A DNA stretch of 64,000 nucleotides, taken from contig CAYPNT010000004.1 of assembly GCA_964412235.1 (NCBI GenBank), forward strand, positions 11,087 to 75,086. Direction: 5' to 3'. Made by a program: the position numbers and the translations under genes. Every line of letters begins with the position of its first letter. The stretch's first letter is position 1. Below the pieces are notes generated by a model, which was not told the origin of the DNA, did no database searches, and worked only from the letters and a program-made list of their open reading frames with translations. The DNA comes from JAYZQT01 sp964412235 (GTDB lineage: Bacteria; Pseudomonadota; Alphaproteobacteria; MPNO01; UBA830). Positions 33,379 to 42,079 of this stretch are shown one piece after another.

Positions 33379-34744
33379 GGATCTCCGGAGTTTTGTTTCA
33401 GAAAATACCAACAAGGTTTTGCATGTACCTAAACCGGTATCGAGGGACGATCTTAGTGATTTAATAGTCCAGGCCAATCAACCGGTTCTTTTTGAAAATA
33501 TTCAAGATTACGCTGGTTGGCGCATCGCAGATTTGTTTTTTAGGGACCGAGCTGCGCAATCAGCAGTTTTGGATACTCGCCCAGAAAATGTGATTTCAGA
33601 ATTAGCGGAAATGTTGACGAGACCTCCTCGTAAAACGCGATTGGTGAATAATGCGCCGCATAAAGAGAAAATACTTTTGGGTAATAAAATAGATCTGACC
33701 ACAATACCTGGGTTTAAGCATGGAAAGCGGGATCCATTGCCCGCTCTAATCGTTATGAATATTTGCCGTGCACCCGAAGGGGGCCCAGCGAACCTGTCAT
33801 TTACACGATTATCGCCCTTTGACCGATGCCACGCGACAATGTTGATAGGTTCTTCACCCCATCAACGTTTAATTCTGGAAAAGTGGGAAGCGTTGGGAGA
33901 ACCGATGCCGATGGCTTGTGTGGTGGGCACGCACCCAGCGTATGAAATAATGGCGAGCTATAGCGTACCCGAGCATTTGGAGCATTTTGGAGAACTTGAC
34001 CTTGTTGGCAATCTTATTAACGAGACTGTGGAGCTAGTTGCGTGCGAAACTGTGCCATTGGAGGTTCCTGCTCATGCTGAGTTAGTGATAGAGGGTCACG
34101 TGCAACCAAATGAAAGGCGCGCTGACGGGCCGGGTCCCTCGCAAGCGTTATATTATCTTCCGGGCATTAGCCAGCAACCAGTATTCGAAGTTTCCTCAAT
34201 TACAATGCGTAATGATCCAATTTTACGCCAACACAACACACTAATGTACTCTGATCACCAGCCGCTCATCACTCTTCCCCACGAATGTCTCATGTATACT
34301 CGATTAAGAGGGGTCGGTTATGACATTAAGGAAGTGTTGTATGTTCCCTGGGGGGGCACCCTAGCGTGTGTGGTTCAAATGATTCCTGAGCGCGATGACC
34401 AAGTAAGGGCTGCGTTGACAATAGTCCTCGAAGAGGCATGGCCATCTTGCCGACTCGCCATAGCAATTGACACTGATGTCGACATTAATTCGGCGGAAGA
34501 CCTAATTTGGTCCATAACCACTAGAGTGGATCCCGCACGACACATGTTCCAGATACCAAATTCGAAGGGCCATCCCATTGACCCGACGGCATGGCAAAAG
34601 GGCGATGACTCAAGGGACGTTCTAACAAATAAGTGGGCTCTTGATGCCACGAAACCGTCGTTGAAGCATCCCGCGGAGCGGGACCGTTTTGAACGTTCCG
34701 AGCCACCCAATAAGGGTAGGGTCTCGTTGAGGGAATTTTTATGA
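33371..34744 (+). CDS. UbiD-family prenyl-FMN-dependent decarboxylase (paralogue 1)
   Basis: UbiD-type enzymes use prenylated FMN to decarboxylate or carboxylate aromatic or alpha,beta-unsaturated acids. The 457-residue product has family landmarks: P-V-L-F-E-N-I early, H-P-A-Y-E-I-M-A-S-Y in the middle, the A-E-L-V-I-E-G-H-V strand with conserved acidic residues, S-S-I-T-M-R, and D-T-D-V-D-I-N-S-A-E-D-L-I-W near the end. It differs from E. coli UbiD in lacking the P-F-G-(E/D)-x-T-G-Y motif; that part reads D-G-P-G-P-S. ATG 33371 overlaps the Nudix end. Cofactor would come from UbiX at 22050. A second paralogue lies at 40658. Confidence 0.85.
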   Translation: MAKDLRSFVSENTNKVLHVPKPVSRDDLSDLIVQANQPVLFENIQDYAGWRIADLFFRDRAAQSAVLDTRPENVISELAEMLTRPPRKTRLVNNAPHKEKILLGNKIDLTTIPGFKHGKRDPLPALIVMNICRAPEGGPANLSFTRLSPFDRCHATMLIGSSPHQRLILEKWEALGEPMPMACVVGTHPAYEIMASYSVPEHLEHFGELDLVGNLINETVELVACETVPLEVPAHAELVIEGHVQPNERRADGPGPSQALYYLPGISQQPVFEVSSITMRNDPILRQHNTLMYSDHQPLITLPHECLMYTRLRGVGYDIKEVLYVPWGGTLACVVQMIPERDDQVRAALTIVLEEAWPSCRLAIAIDTDVDINSAEDLIWSITTRVDPARHMFQIPNSKGHPIDPTAWQKGDDSRDVLTNKWALDATKPSLKHPAERDRFERSEPPNKGRVSLREFL

Positions 34745-35727
34745 AGGACACCATGCGTGCAATTGTAGTGGATCGTCCCGGGGGAGTAGAAGTTTTGAAG
34801 GTCCAGGACGATTGGGCCCGTCCCCCTGTGATAAGCGGCCGCGTGCTAATCCGTGTTATGGCATTCGGTGTGAATCGTGGAGAGCTATACACTCGTTTAG
34901 GGCATTCGCCGACCGTTCAATTTCCTAGGGTCTTGGGTATTGAGTGTGCGGGGATTGTTGAAGAAGCGCCGGGTACGCCCTTCCAACCTGGCCAGACTGT
35001 CGTAGCTACAACTAACGGTATGGGAAGAGCGTACGACGGTGCCTATGCAGAATTTGTGTCTGTTCCAATGGCGGGCGTCCACGCTGTGACAACGCCACTG
35101 TCGTGGCAGCAATTAGCGGCAGCACCCGAAGTATTCCACACTGCTTGGGGAGGGCTTGTTGCATCGCTTGGTATACAAAAAGGTCACTCGGTTCTGGTTC
35201 GAGGAGGTTCTTCATCCGTGGGTTTGGTGGCGACCAATTTTGCTTCCAAATTGGGAGCTAACGTTTTGTCGACGACCCGAAGCGAAAAGAAAATTTCGCT
35301 TCTGGAAAATTTTGGTGCGACCAGCGTGATCATAGATAGTGGCGAGATATCTATGCTGGTCCGCGAAGAGGTGAGCCAGGGGGTGGACGCTTTGTTCGAT
35401 TTAGTGGGCACGCCTGTGCTTGCTGATTCTTTTTCTTGTGTTCGGACTGGGGGCACACTTTGCATGGCGGGTATGTTAAGCGGTGAGTGGAGTATAGAAA
35501 ATTTCATGCCCGGTGCTGTAATACCTTCAACAACAAAATTCACGTATTTTTCCAGTTCTTCTACACCAATGCCAACTAGTGCACTGCAGGAGTATCTTGA
35601 CGGAATTTTGGACGGAAAATACCGGATGCCACTTGATAGAGTGTTTCAGTTTGATGAAATACAGGATGCCCACACATATATGGAATCAAACAAGGCATCC
35701 GGTAAGGTTGTGGTCTCGGTCGTGTGA
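34741..35727 (+). CDS. Zinc-independent quinone-oxidoreductase-type MDR enzyme
   Basis: The 328-residue protein belongs to the medium-chain dehydrogenase/reductase superfamily. It has the N-terminal G-V-N-R-G-E-L-Y-T-R segment and a Rossmann motif R-G-G-S-S-S-V-G-L-V-A. The cysteine ligands of zinc-containing alcohol dehydrogenases are not evident, so a quinone or enone reductase is likely, using NADPH. Its start overlaps the UbiD stop (ATGA) and its stop overlaps the next MFS start (GTGA), so it is in the same operon and may reduce a double bond or quinone made in the pathway. Confidence 0.82.
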   Translation: MKDTMRAIVVDRPGGVEVLKVQDDWARPPVISGRVLIRVMAFGVNRGELYTRLGHSPTVQFPRVLGIECAGIVEEAPGTPFQPGQTVVATTNGMGRAYDGAYAEFVSVPMAGVHAVTTPLSWQQLAAAPEVFHTAWGGLVASLGIQKGHSVLVRGGSSSVGLVATNFASKLGANVLSTTRSEKKISLLENFGATSVIIDSGEISMLVREEVSQGVDALFDLVGTPVLADSFSCVRTGGTLCMAGMLSGEWSIENFMPGAVIPSTTKFTYFSSSSTPMPTSALQEYLDGILDGKYRMPLDRVFQFDEIQDAHTYMESNKASGKVVVSVV

Positions 35728-36941
35728 AACATCCAGTATTTCTTGTCGCGGCTTTTGCATTGGCTCTCGTGCTCACTCTTTTGGGTTTCATGGCGCCGGC
35801 TTCGGTGCTTGTTGACATAATCTCCGAATGGAAGCTTTCAAATGCGGAAGCCGGTTGGGTTGGAGGCGCACTCTTTGCTGGGTACATCGCGACGGTACCG
35901 TTTCTAACAGCCTATACGGACCGGATAGATCCAAAGCGTATTTATCTTTTCAGTGCGGCGATTGGCGCGCTCGGAAACTTCGGTGTGGCCTTTGTCGCCG
36001 AAGGTCTTTGGTCTTGTGTTTTGTTCCGGGTTCTAACGGGCATTGGGTTGGCGGGTACGTTCATGCCCGGGCTCAAGGCTCTAAGTGACCAGTTGCCTGA
36101 GGGTAAGGTGCAGCAAAGGGGGTCGACCTATTACTCTTCATTTTTCGCGCTCGGGTCAGGTTTATCTATCTTAGTGGCGGGCGTTGCCGCTGACTTTTTA
36201 GAGTGGCGTTGGGCTTTTATAATTGCGGGTATCGGGGGACTTGGCGCTTTTTTAATTGTGTGGATGGTATTGCCCTGGAAAGTACCAAAAACGGCTAGTA
36301 TGGACACCGGCTCGGCCTTGGATTTCAGGCCAGTCCTGCGAGACCGCGCGGTAATGCGATATGTTTATGCGGGTTTGGGCAATGCATGGGAGGTATTTAT
36401 CAGTCGTGTTTGGCTCGTTACATTTTTTGTCTTTATACACAGTCGTTTACCTTCCGATGAAATTGGTTGGAGCGCCCATGTGTGGTCAACAATAGTTGCA
36501 CTTGTGGGGGTGCCGGCTGCAATGGTGGTGGGTGAATTATCAGTCCGATACAGCCGTCAAAAGATACTCATGTGGGTTGCGGTACTTTCTTGTGGTTTGT
36601 CCGTTCTCGTAGGGTTCTCTGTATTTGTCCCTTATGAAGTCGGTTTATTTATATGTTTAATTTTCGGAATGTTTTCTTATGGTCGTAGTGCGGCGACTAC
36701 CGCCGGCGCTGTGGCGGCTGCAGAACCTAAACGACGTGGCAGTGCACTTGCTGTTGTTGCATTCGTGGGGTTTTCAGGTGGGGTGCTTGGTCCACTTGCC
36801 TACGGAATTGCACTGGATCTTCTTGGTGGGACTATTTACGAGGGAGCATGGATAGTGGCAATGTGTGTGATGGCTATTGGGCCTCTGATTACATTCGCCG
36901 CTATGTCGCGACCAGAAACAGATTCGCGTGTCCCTCGTTGA
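35724..36941 (+). CDS. MFS transporter
   Basis: A 405-residue major-facilitator protein, twelve predicted helices, with an atypical loop after helix 2 (A-Y-T-D-R-I-D-P-K-R). It is not a close relative of the tandem pair at 30411 and 31673. GTG 35724 overlaps the upstream stop codon (GTGA). It is the last gene of the operon that starts at 30411; the following gene is convergent. Substrate unknown. Confidence 0.85.
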   Translation: MKHPVFLVAAFALALVLTLLGFMAPASVLVDIISEWKLSNAEAGWVGGALFAGYIATVPFLTAYTDRIDPKRIYLFSAAIGALGNFGVAFVAEGLWSCVLFRVLTGIGLAGTFMPGLKALSDQLPEGKVQQRGSTYYSSFFALGSGLSILVAGVAADFLEWRWAFIIAGIGGLGAFLIVWMVLPWKVPKTASMDTGSALDFRPVLRDRAVMRYVYAGLGNAWEVFISRVWLVTFFVFIHSRLPSDEIGWSAHVWSTIVALVGVPAAMVVGELSVRYSRQKILMWVAVLSCGLSVLVGFSVFVPYEVGLFICLIFGMFSYGRSAATTAGAVAAAEPKRRGSALAVVAFVGFSGGVLGPLAYGIALDLLGGTIYEGAWIVAMCVMAIGPLITFAAMSRPETDSRVPR

Positions 36942-37026
36942 GCGAGGTTGGTTAGACAAATTTTTGGTTTGGTGATCTTATGTTCGTGTTAAGTGGTCGC
37001 TTTCTCGGTGGGTAATAAGTTACGTC

Positions 37027-38139
37027 TTAGAAGATATTCGACCGTTCGTATTGTATAGGCCAATTAAAATTATCGGCGCGGAGTTTGGTGGCTGCGTGCA
37101 TCGGCCAATAGGGATCAGCGAGCAAGGTCCGTCCGAGCACAACAATGTCGGCGCGCCCGTTAGCAATGACCTCTTCGCAAAAATCCGGGCTATGAAGGAG
37201 GCCTACTGCGGCAGTAGCAACCCCTGTGTCTTTTCTAATCTCTGCGGAAAACGGAATCTGATAACCAGGGTGGATAGGTATTTCCTGCCGTGGATCGATA
37301 CCTCCCGAGGAACAATCAATCAAGTCGACGTGGTTCGTTTCCGCAATTATGCCAATTACAGCCTTAATATCTTTTATAGTGAGTCCACCATCGATCCAAT
37401 CCGTGCATGAAAGCCTCAAGAACAGGGGTAATTCGTTGGGCCATATGCTACGAACTGCATTAATAATTTCCAACAGAAATCGGCTTCTGTTCTCTATAGA
37501 GCCGCCGTACATATCTGTACGTTCGTTACTGAGCGGTGATAGGAAACTATGAATCAGATAACCATGTGCTGCGTGGATTTCTATTACTTTAAACCCCGCT
37601 TCGAGCCCCCGCTGGGCTGCAGCCGCGAAGTCGTTGATCACCCTGTTAATAGTGTGCTGATCCATTCCTGTGGGTGTTTGCCAGTCTCCGAACGGGAGGT
37701 CAGACGGACCAATAACTTGCCAACCATTTGAATGGTCAGGCGCAATGGATCCCCCCCCATCCCAAGGTCGATTTGTGGAAGCTTTCCGACCCGCGTGTCC
37801 AATTTGTAGGCCGGGTATTGCTCCTTGTTCCGAGATGAATTTTGCGATTCTTATAAAAGCATCTTTTTGCTTGTCATTCCATATTCCAAGGCAGTGTGGT
37901 GTTATTCTGCCTTCGGGAGAAACGTGGGTGGCTTCAGTAAATACAATACCCGCTCCACCGACTGCTCGGCTGCCAAGATGCACGTAATGCCAGTCACTTG
38001 GGAGGCCGTCTACCGCAGAGTACTGGCACATGGGTGACATCATAATCCGATTTCGAACGGCAACGGAGCGGAATTCTACCGGCCGAAAAAGGTGGGGTTG
38101 TCGGTCTCGCTGTAGAATGCGCCTTTTATCTTCAGCCAT
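37027..38139 (-). CDS. Old yellow enzyme-family NADH:flavin oxidoreductase
   Basis: FMN TIM-barrel ene-reductase, 370 residues, of the YqjM/NamA type: N-R-I-M-M-S-P-M-C-Q-Y-S, Q-I-G-H-A-G-R-K, E-I-H-A-A-H-G-Y-L-I-H-S-F-L-S-P-L-S-N and R-T-D-M-Y-G-G-S-I-E-N-R-S-R. The Cys in P-M-C-Q-Y tunes FMN potential in YqjM-like enzymes; the H-A-A-H pair binds the activating carbonyl. It is clearly homologous to the C-terminal half of the fusion protein at 60596. It shares the minus strand with the EthD gene just upstream (2-base gap). Confidence 0.9.
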   Translation of the reverse strand: MAEDKRRILQRDRQPHLFRPVEFRSVAVRNRIMMSPMCQYSAVDGLPSDWHYVHLGSRAVGGAGIVFTEATHVSPEGRITPHCLGIWNDKQKDAFIRIAKFISEQGAIPGLQIGHAGRKASTNRPWDGGGSIAPDHSNGWQVIGPSDLPFGDWQTPTGMDQHTINRVINDFAAAAQRGLEAGFKVIEIHAAHGYLIHSFLSPLSNERTDMYGGSIENRSRFLLEIINAVRSIWPNELPLFLRLSCTDWIDGGLTIKDIKAVIGIIAETNHVDLIDCSSGGIDPRQEIPIHPGYQIPFSAEIRKDTGVATAAVGLLHSPDFCEEVIANGRADIVVLGRTLLADPYWPMHAATKLRADNFNWPIQYERSNIF

Positions 38140-38141
38140 AA

Positions 38142-38474
38142 CTAAAAGACCTTCTCAGATTGAAATGCCTGGTGTGTTACTTCCCCATGAAACGTGGGGA
38201 AGTTTTCAAAATCGTTTCTGGCATCCGTCCTAACGGGCGATTTAAGTGCAATATTCAAAGCGGATATATCTTGGAATGTCATTTCAGCGATTAGTAAATT
38301 ACCGCCAGGGGTAATAGGGTATGGGTCTTGAAAATCGGCCGCGTGGTGCAGAACCAACGACTTGATTCCCGGAAAATTTTCCAAAATTGGTGCATGTCTA
38401 TTGCGGTAATGGCTGATAAACCCCGTCTTATTTTCTGCGTAACCCTGATATCGAACAATATATGAGGCCGTCAT
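38142..38474 (-). CDS. EthD-domain protein
   Basis: A 110-residue ferredoxin-like alpha/beta-barrel protein of the EthD type: early Y-I-V-R-Y-Q-G-Y, H-Y-R-N-R-H-A-P-I-L, and a C-terminal F-x-F-P-T-F-H-G. EthD is needed for ethyl-tert-butyl-ether degradation with P450 EthB; the wider family contains small monooxygenases, decarboxylases and auxiliary proteins. It is 2 bases from the OYE gene on the same strand. Role in this cluster unknown. Confidence 0.72.
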   Translation of the reverse strand: MTASYIVRYQGYAENKTGFISHYRNRHAPILENFPGIKSLVLHHAADFQDPYPITPGGNLLIAEMTFQDISALNIALKSPVRTDARNDFENFPTFHGEVTHQAFQSEKVF

Positions 38475-38656
38475 TGGTGTACTCCGTTTTTCTCAAAAGC
38501 CCAGTGAATAGTTCTTGAATAACGTAAAAAACCATAATTTCCTATTTTAAGAGGGTATTTAAGGTCATGTTTTTCGTTCACACTGTATTGATAAATAATA
38601 ATCGAAGGCGGTGCGTGATCGAACTAGGGTGTGCTTATAACTATGCAAAAAATTGC

Positions 38657-38678
38657 CCATTCAAAAAAGATTGAATGG
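38657..38678. promoter_or_regulatory. Perfect 8-bp inverted repeat upstream of the NIPSNAP gene
   Basis: CCATTCAA (38657-38664) and TTGAATGG (38671-38678) are separated by 6 bases, a 22-base symmetric site 34 bases before the NIPSNAP start. The spacing would suit a dimeric repressor or activator. No T run follows, so it is less like a terminator. Confidence 0.4.
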
Positions 38679-38711
38679 AGTTAGAACATAAATTGGACAA
38701 GGGTTTCTAAA

Positions 38712-39419
38712 ATGATATTCGAACGTCGAGCGTATACAATGGAACCGGGACATATTGGAGCATTCGACAAGGCCCAGGTCGATAGGGGCTTTGAGCTTGT
38801 GAGCCCCTACATGGATCGGTTGGTTGGTTATTTTTCGAGTCGGACCGGAACGTCTGACCAGATTGTTCATCTGTACCGATATGATGATTTAGATGATTGG
38901 AACAAACGCCTTCGTGGTCTTTATCATGTGCCTGAACTTACGCCGTATTTCGTCAACACCAGAAAAATTGTACGACGGCAACAAAATAGTTTTTATGAGC
39001 CGCTACCAATCAACATAATAAATCCGCTGTGGGGTGGGGAGAACGATTGGCTTCCGGGTCGTGGTAAAACCCTCGCTCCGTTATCAGAGAAATTAGTGGT
39101 AGAGGAAAAAATTTTTCAACTTAAACCTGGCGGGATCCCGGCTTTTGTTGAAGCATGTAATCATTCAGGTATTGGGGATTTGCGTATAATTAAGACTCAA
39201 TCGATCGCTACCTTGATGTCTATGATTGGGAATTTGCATACGGTAGCGTTTTGGTGGTGGTTTAAAAATTCTGAGGAACGAGAAGCTCATACTAAAAGCC
39301 TCTCCGCTACAGCTGAATGGAACAAATTTATTACCGAGGTTGCGGGGGTTACCGTGGAGCAATCTAGTTTGTTATTACAACCCCGACCAATACCGCAAAT
39401 GTCACCCTTGTTTTCTTGA
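38712..39419 (+). CDS. NIPSNAP-family protein (two tandem domains)
   Basis: The 235-residue protein contains two NIPSNAP-like ferredoxin folds: the first starts F-E-R-R-A-Y-T-M-E-P-G and contains L-Y-R-Y-D-D-L-D-D-W, the second starts L-V-V-E-E-K-I-F-Q-L-K-P-G and contains F-W-W-W-F-K-N-S-E-E-R. In bacteria such proteins accompany aromatic and terpenoid oxygenase clusters; a general enzymatic activity is not established. ATG 38712. It precedes the Rieske oxygenase by 61 bases with a palindrome at its stop. Confidence 0.75.
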   Translation: MIFERRAYTMEPGHIGAFDKAQVDRGFELVSPYMDRLVGYFSSRTGTSDQIVHLYRYDDLDDWNKRLRGLYHVPELTPYFVNTRKIVRRQQNSFYEPLPINIINPLWGGENDWLPGRGKTLAPLSEKLVVEEKIFQLKPGGIPAFVEACNHSGIGDLRIIKTQSIATLMSMIGNLHTVAFWWWFKNSEEREAHTKSLSATAEWNKFITEVAGVTVEQSSLLLQPRPIPQMSPLFS

Positions 39420-39429
39420 CAACGTTGTC
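39418..39429. promoter_or_regulatory. 12-bp palindrome at the NIPSNAP/Rieske junction
   Basis: GACAACGTTGTC is a perfect palindrome overlapping the NIPSNAP stop codon, 51 bases before the Rieske oxygenase start. It has no loop, so it is more like a protein-binding site than a hairpin. Chance occurrence of a 12-base palindrome in 64 kb is not negligible. Confidence 0.25.
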
Positions 39430-39480
39430 GGTCAGCCACGATACTTAAACTTGTGCAAATGATCGTGAATAACCGCTCTA

Positions 39481-40530
39481 ATGGGAAAAGGCCTCGTGGG
39501 TTTCGTTAAAAATGCATGGTACGTTGCTTGTTGGGCGGATGATCTTATGGACGAACCCCGGGCAGAAACCATCCTCAGTGAAGACGTTGTGCTGTGGCGT
39601 GGCACCGACGGTGTTGTGGGTGCAACAGAAAATCTTTGCCCACATCGTTTTCTGCCTTTGTCGAAAGGGCGAGTTACAGGTAACAGATTAGAATGTGGTT
39701 ACCATGGATTAACTTTTACACGTGATGGCGTATGCGTCGTCGCTCCAACACAGGAAGCACTCCCGCTAGATTGTCGTGTAAGGTCTTACCCTGTGCACGA
39801 ACAGATGGGATTGGTGTGGATTTGGATGGGTGATCCTGCTCAGGCAGATCCTCAAAGCATATATAATTTACCCCAGTATGACAGAGATGATTGGGCAAGC
39901 GCGCATGGTGACGCACTCGATGTAAATGCAAATTATCTGCTGTTGTGCGACAATTTGTGTGACCCCACCCATGTAAATTATGTGCACCCCTCAACCCTCG
40001 GGAACCCAGATGGAATTAACGCACCTGTAAGCCATGAGGATACCTCTTGGGGGGTTTTGACTGAGCGCTTGACTTTGAATTCACGCCCGACTGGCTTTGT
40101 TGAGGCTTTCGGTGATCACGACGGAAAAGTTGATATGTGGCAACGGTATCTTATGTATCTACCGTCCGTATCAATTATAGATTTTGGTGCAACAGCATCT
40201 GGCACAGGGAATTGGAAGGGCGGTGGAGATAAACGAATTCAGGTTTACTCGTGCCATTTTATGACGCCCGTGACGGAAACACGCACTATTGATCGCTGGT
40301 TACATGTTCGAAACTTTAGACCAGATGACCCTAATATTGGTGCAGGGATCAGCGAACAGTTTCGCTCTGCATTTGCAGAGGATAAAGAGATTTTGGAGGA
40401 GGTTCAGGCGAAAGAATCGTTATACGTCAATCGCTCTAAGATTGGTCTTGAGCTCGACGCCTCTGCAGGACTATTTCGCAAAAAGATAGACCGGCTGTTA
40501 CGGAATGAGGAGCCTGGCACAGTCGCGTAG
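39481..40530 (+). CDS. VanA-like Rieske non-heme-iron oxygenase
   Basis: A single-component-type oxygenase subunit related to vanillate O-demethylase and phenoxybenzoate dioxygenase. The Rieske cluster motif is C-P-H-R with C-G-Y-H downstream (17-residue spacing). The mononuclear iron site is D-N-L-C-D-P-T-H-V-N-Y-V-H, giving the D/H/H facial triad with a later Asp. It is 349 residues, typical of this group, which carries out demethylation or hydroxylation of aromatic acids and needs a separate ferredoxin-reductase (not seen in the window). Start is ATG 39481. UbiD paralogue 2 follows 127 bases later. Confidence 0.88.
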   Translation: MGKGLVGFVKNAWYVACWADDLMDEPRAETILSEDVVLWRGTDGVVGATENLCPHRFLPLSKGRVTGNRLECGYHGLTFTRDGVCVVAPTQEALPLDCRVRSYPVHEQMGLVWIWMGDPAQADPQSIYNLPQYDRDDWASAHGDALDVNANYLLLCDNLCDPTHVNYVHPSTLGNPDGINAPVSHEDTSWGVLTERLTLNSRPTGFVEAFGDHDGKVDMWQRYLMYLPSVSIIDFGATASGTGNWKGGGDKRIQVYSCHFMTPVTETRTIDRWLHVRNFRPDDPNIGAGISEQFRSAFAEDKEILEEVQAKESLYVNRSKIGLELDASAGLFRKKIDRLLRNEEPGTVA

Positions 40531-40657
40531 ATAGACACTGCGTTCCGACTTTCTATCAGCTATAATTGGGAGAGTTTTTTCCCTCGTAAAACTCAACGAA
40601 GTAAACTCATATCGTTTTTAAGGATTTCAATTCATATAATTTTAGAGGAATTCTTTT

Positions 40658-42079
40658 GTGACCAATTCTGAAAAGCAGCAACAAGATAGTGACAACCGTC
40701 GTAATTTTCAGCTCGATACCGACTTGAGAGGTTATTTAAAAACGAACTCGGATGTTGTCACGGTAATCAGTAAACCTGTGTCTGAGAGACTTGTCGGCGC
40801 ACTATCAGCTAAGAGCGAGAAACCAATACTCTTCGAAAATATTGTTGAACGGCCGGGCTACAGTGTACTCGATATACTACTGAAACACCGTGACCTACAG
40901 GCGCGAGCGCTTGGCGTGACGGAAGATGAGTATCTTAAAACTTTGGCATATCGGTTAAGGCAACCACCGCGCGGATTCAAGACGGTTGACACCGGGCCGG
41001 TGCAAGAAGTCGTATTAGCGGGTTCTGAAGTTGATCTCGGAAAACTGCCTATTTTCAAGCATTCCGCGGAAAATGATCCTGCTATTGGCACCATGGTTTT
41101 TATCAAAGACCCCGAGACAGGTTTTCACAATACCATGCACTGCTACACAACAATAACGGGTTCCACCACGGGGAATGGATTGTTCCTCACGCCCCACAGC
41201 GTTGAAATACTTCAGAAGTGGATTGACCGCGGTGCGGATGAAATGCCAATTGCGTATGTTGTCGGTCTACCACCAGCATGTGAGATCATGGCTAATTTCT
41301 CGGGGATGCATATGGATATCTGGGGTGAGGCGGAGATGTTCGGGACGATACTGGGGCAGGACTTTGAAACCGTAAAATGTAAAACGGTTGACTTAGAGGT
41401 TCCAGCAAATGCGGAAATTGTGCTTGAAGGCGTTGTTAATCTGCATCAGCGAGAACTTCAGAGTGGGGGCCCCACGCCTTTAATGTATAGAATTCCGCGT
41501 GAGAGTTTGCAGCCCCGCATTGATTTTAAGGCTATAACGATGAGAGCGGATAAGCCAATATACAGAAATTACCAAACCACGCCCGAAACCGACCATCAGG
41601 TTATTCCGAGACTGTGCCACGAAGCAGTTCTGTACAATCGGCTCTCTGAAATGGGCGTACCGGTTGCCGACATCAGGTTTCCTACATTTGGAGGAGCAAT
41701 GTCCTGTATATTGCAACTCTCATCGATTCCGCGAGAAGGTATCATAAACGACGCACTTATGATGATGATGAGTTGTCCGTGGAATAACGCCAAAATGTCT
41801 GTTGCAATTAGCCACGACACAGACATCAGCAGCGCGGCTGCGGTTTATCATGCTATTGCGACACGGTGTGACCCGGCACGGGATATGTTTGTTGTAGACC
41901 GCACACGCGGTTCTTTGTGGGACCCGTCTGCGGAGCCAATCCCTGATGACCCTGCGGGCCATCGGGTTGTAGGCAAGGTTGGTATCGACGCCACCATTAA
42001 GGCGCGTCACGATGTTCAAGATTTTGAACTCGCTTGGCCCGAGGGCTGGGATGAAGCGCACCTGGAGGATTATGTGTAA
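40658..42079 (+). CDS. UbiD-family prenyl-FMN-dependent decarboxylase (paralogue 2)
   Basis: A 473-residue relative of the UbiD-like protein at 33371, sharing P-I-L-F-E-N-I, P-A-C-E-I-M-A-N-F, A-E-I-V-L-E-G-V-V, K-A-I-T-M-R-A-D, L-C-H-E-A-V-L-Y-N-R-L and S-H-D-T-D-I-S-S-A-A-A-V. Compared with paralogue 1 it has a longer N-terminus (about 18 residues) and one more acidic stretch at the end. GTG 40658 with AGAGGA 8 bases upstream is the start. Its stop overlaps the CMD-like gene (TAATG). A decarboxylase following a Rieske oxygenase suggests removal of a ring carboxylate after hydroxylation (inference). Confidence 0.85.
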   Translation: MTNSEKQQQDSDNRRNFQLDTDLRGYLKTNSDVVTVISKPVSERLVGALSAKSEKPILFENIVERPGYSVLDILLKHRDLQARALGVTEDEYLKTLAYRLRQPPRGFKTVDTGPVQEVVLAGSEVDLGKLPIFKHSAENDPAIGTMVFIKDPETGFHNTMHCYTTITGSTTGNGLFLTPHSVEILQKWIDRGADEMPIAYVVGLPPACEIMANFSGMHMDIWGEAEMFGTILGQDFETVKCKTVDLEVPANAEIVLEGVVNLHQRELQSGGPTPLMYRIPRESLQPRIDFKAITMRADKPIYRNYQTTPETDHQVIPRLCHEAVLYNRLSEMGVPVADIRFPTFGGAMSCILQLSSIPREGIINDALMMMMSCPWNNAKMSVAISHDTDISSAAAVYHAIATRCDPARDMFVVDRTRGSLWDPSAEPIPDDPAGHRVVGKVGIDATIKARHDVQDFELAWPEGWDEAHLEDYV

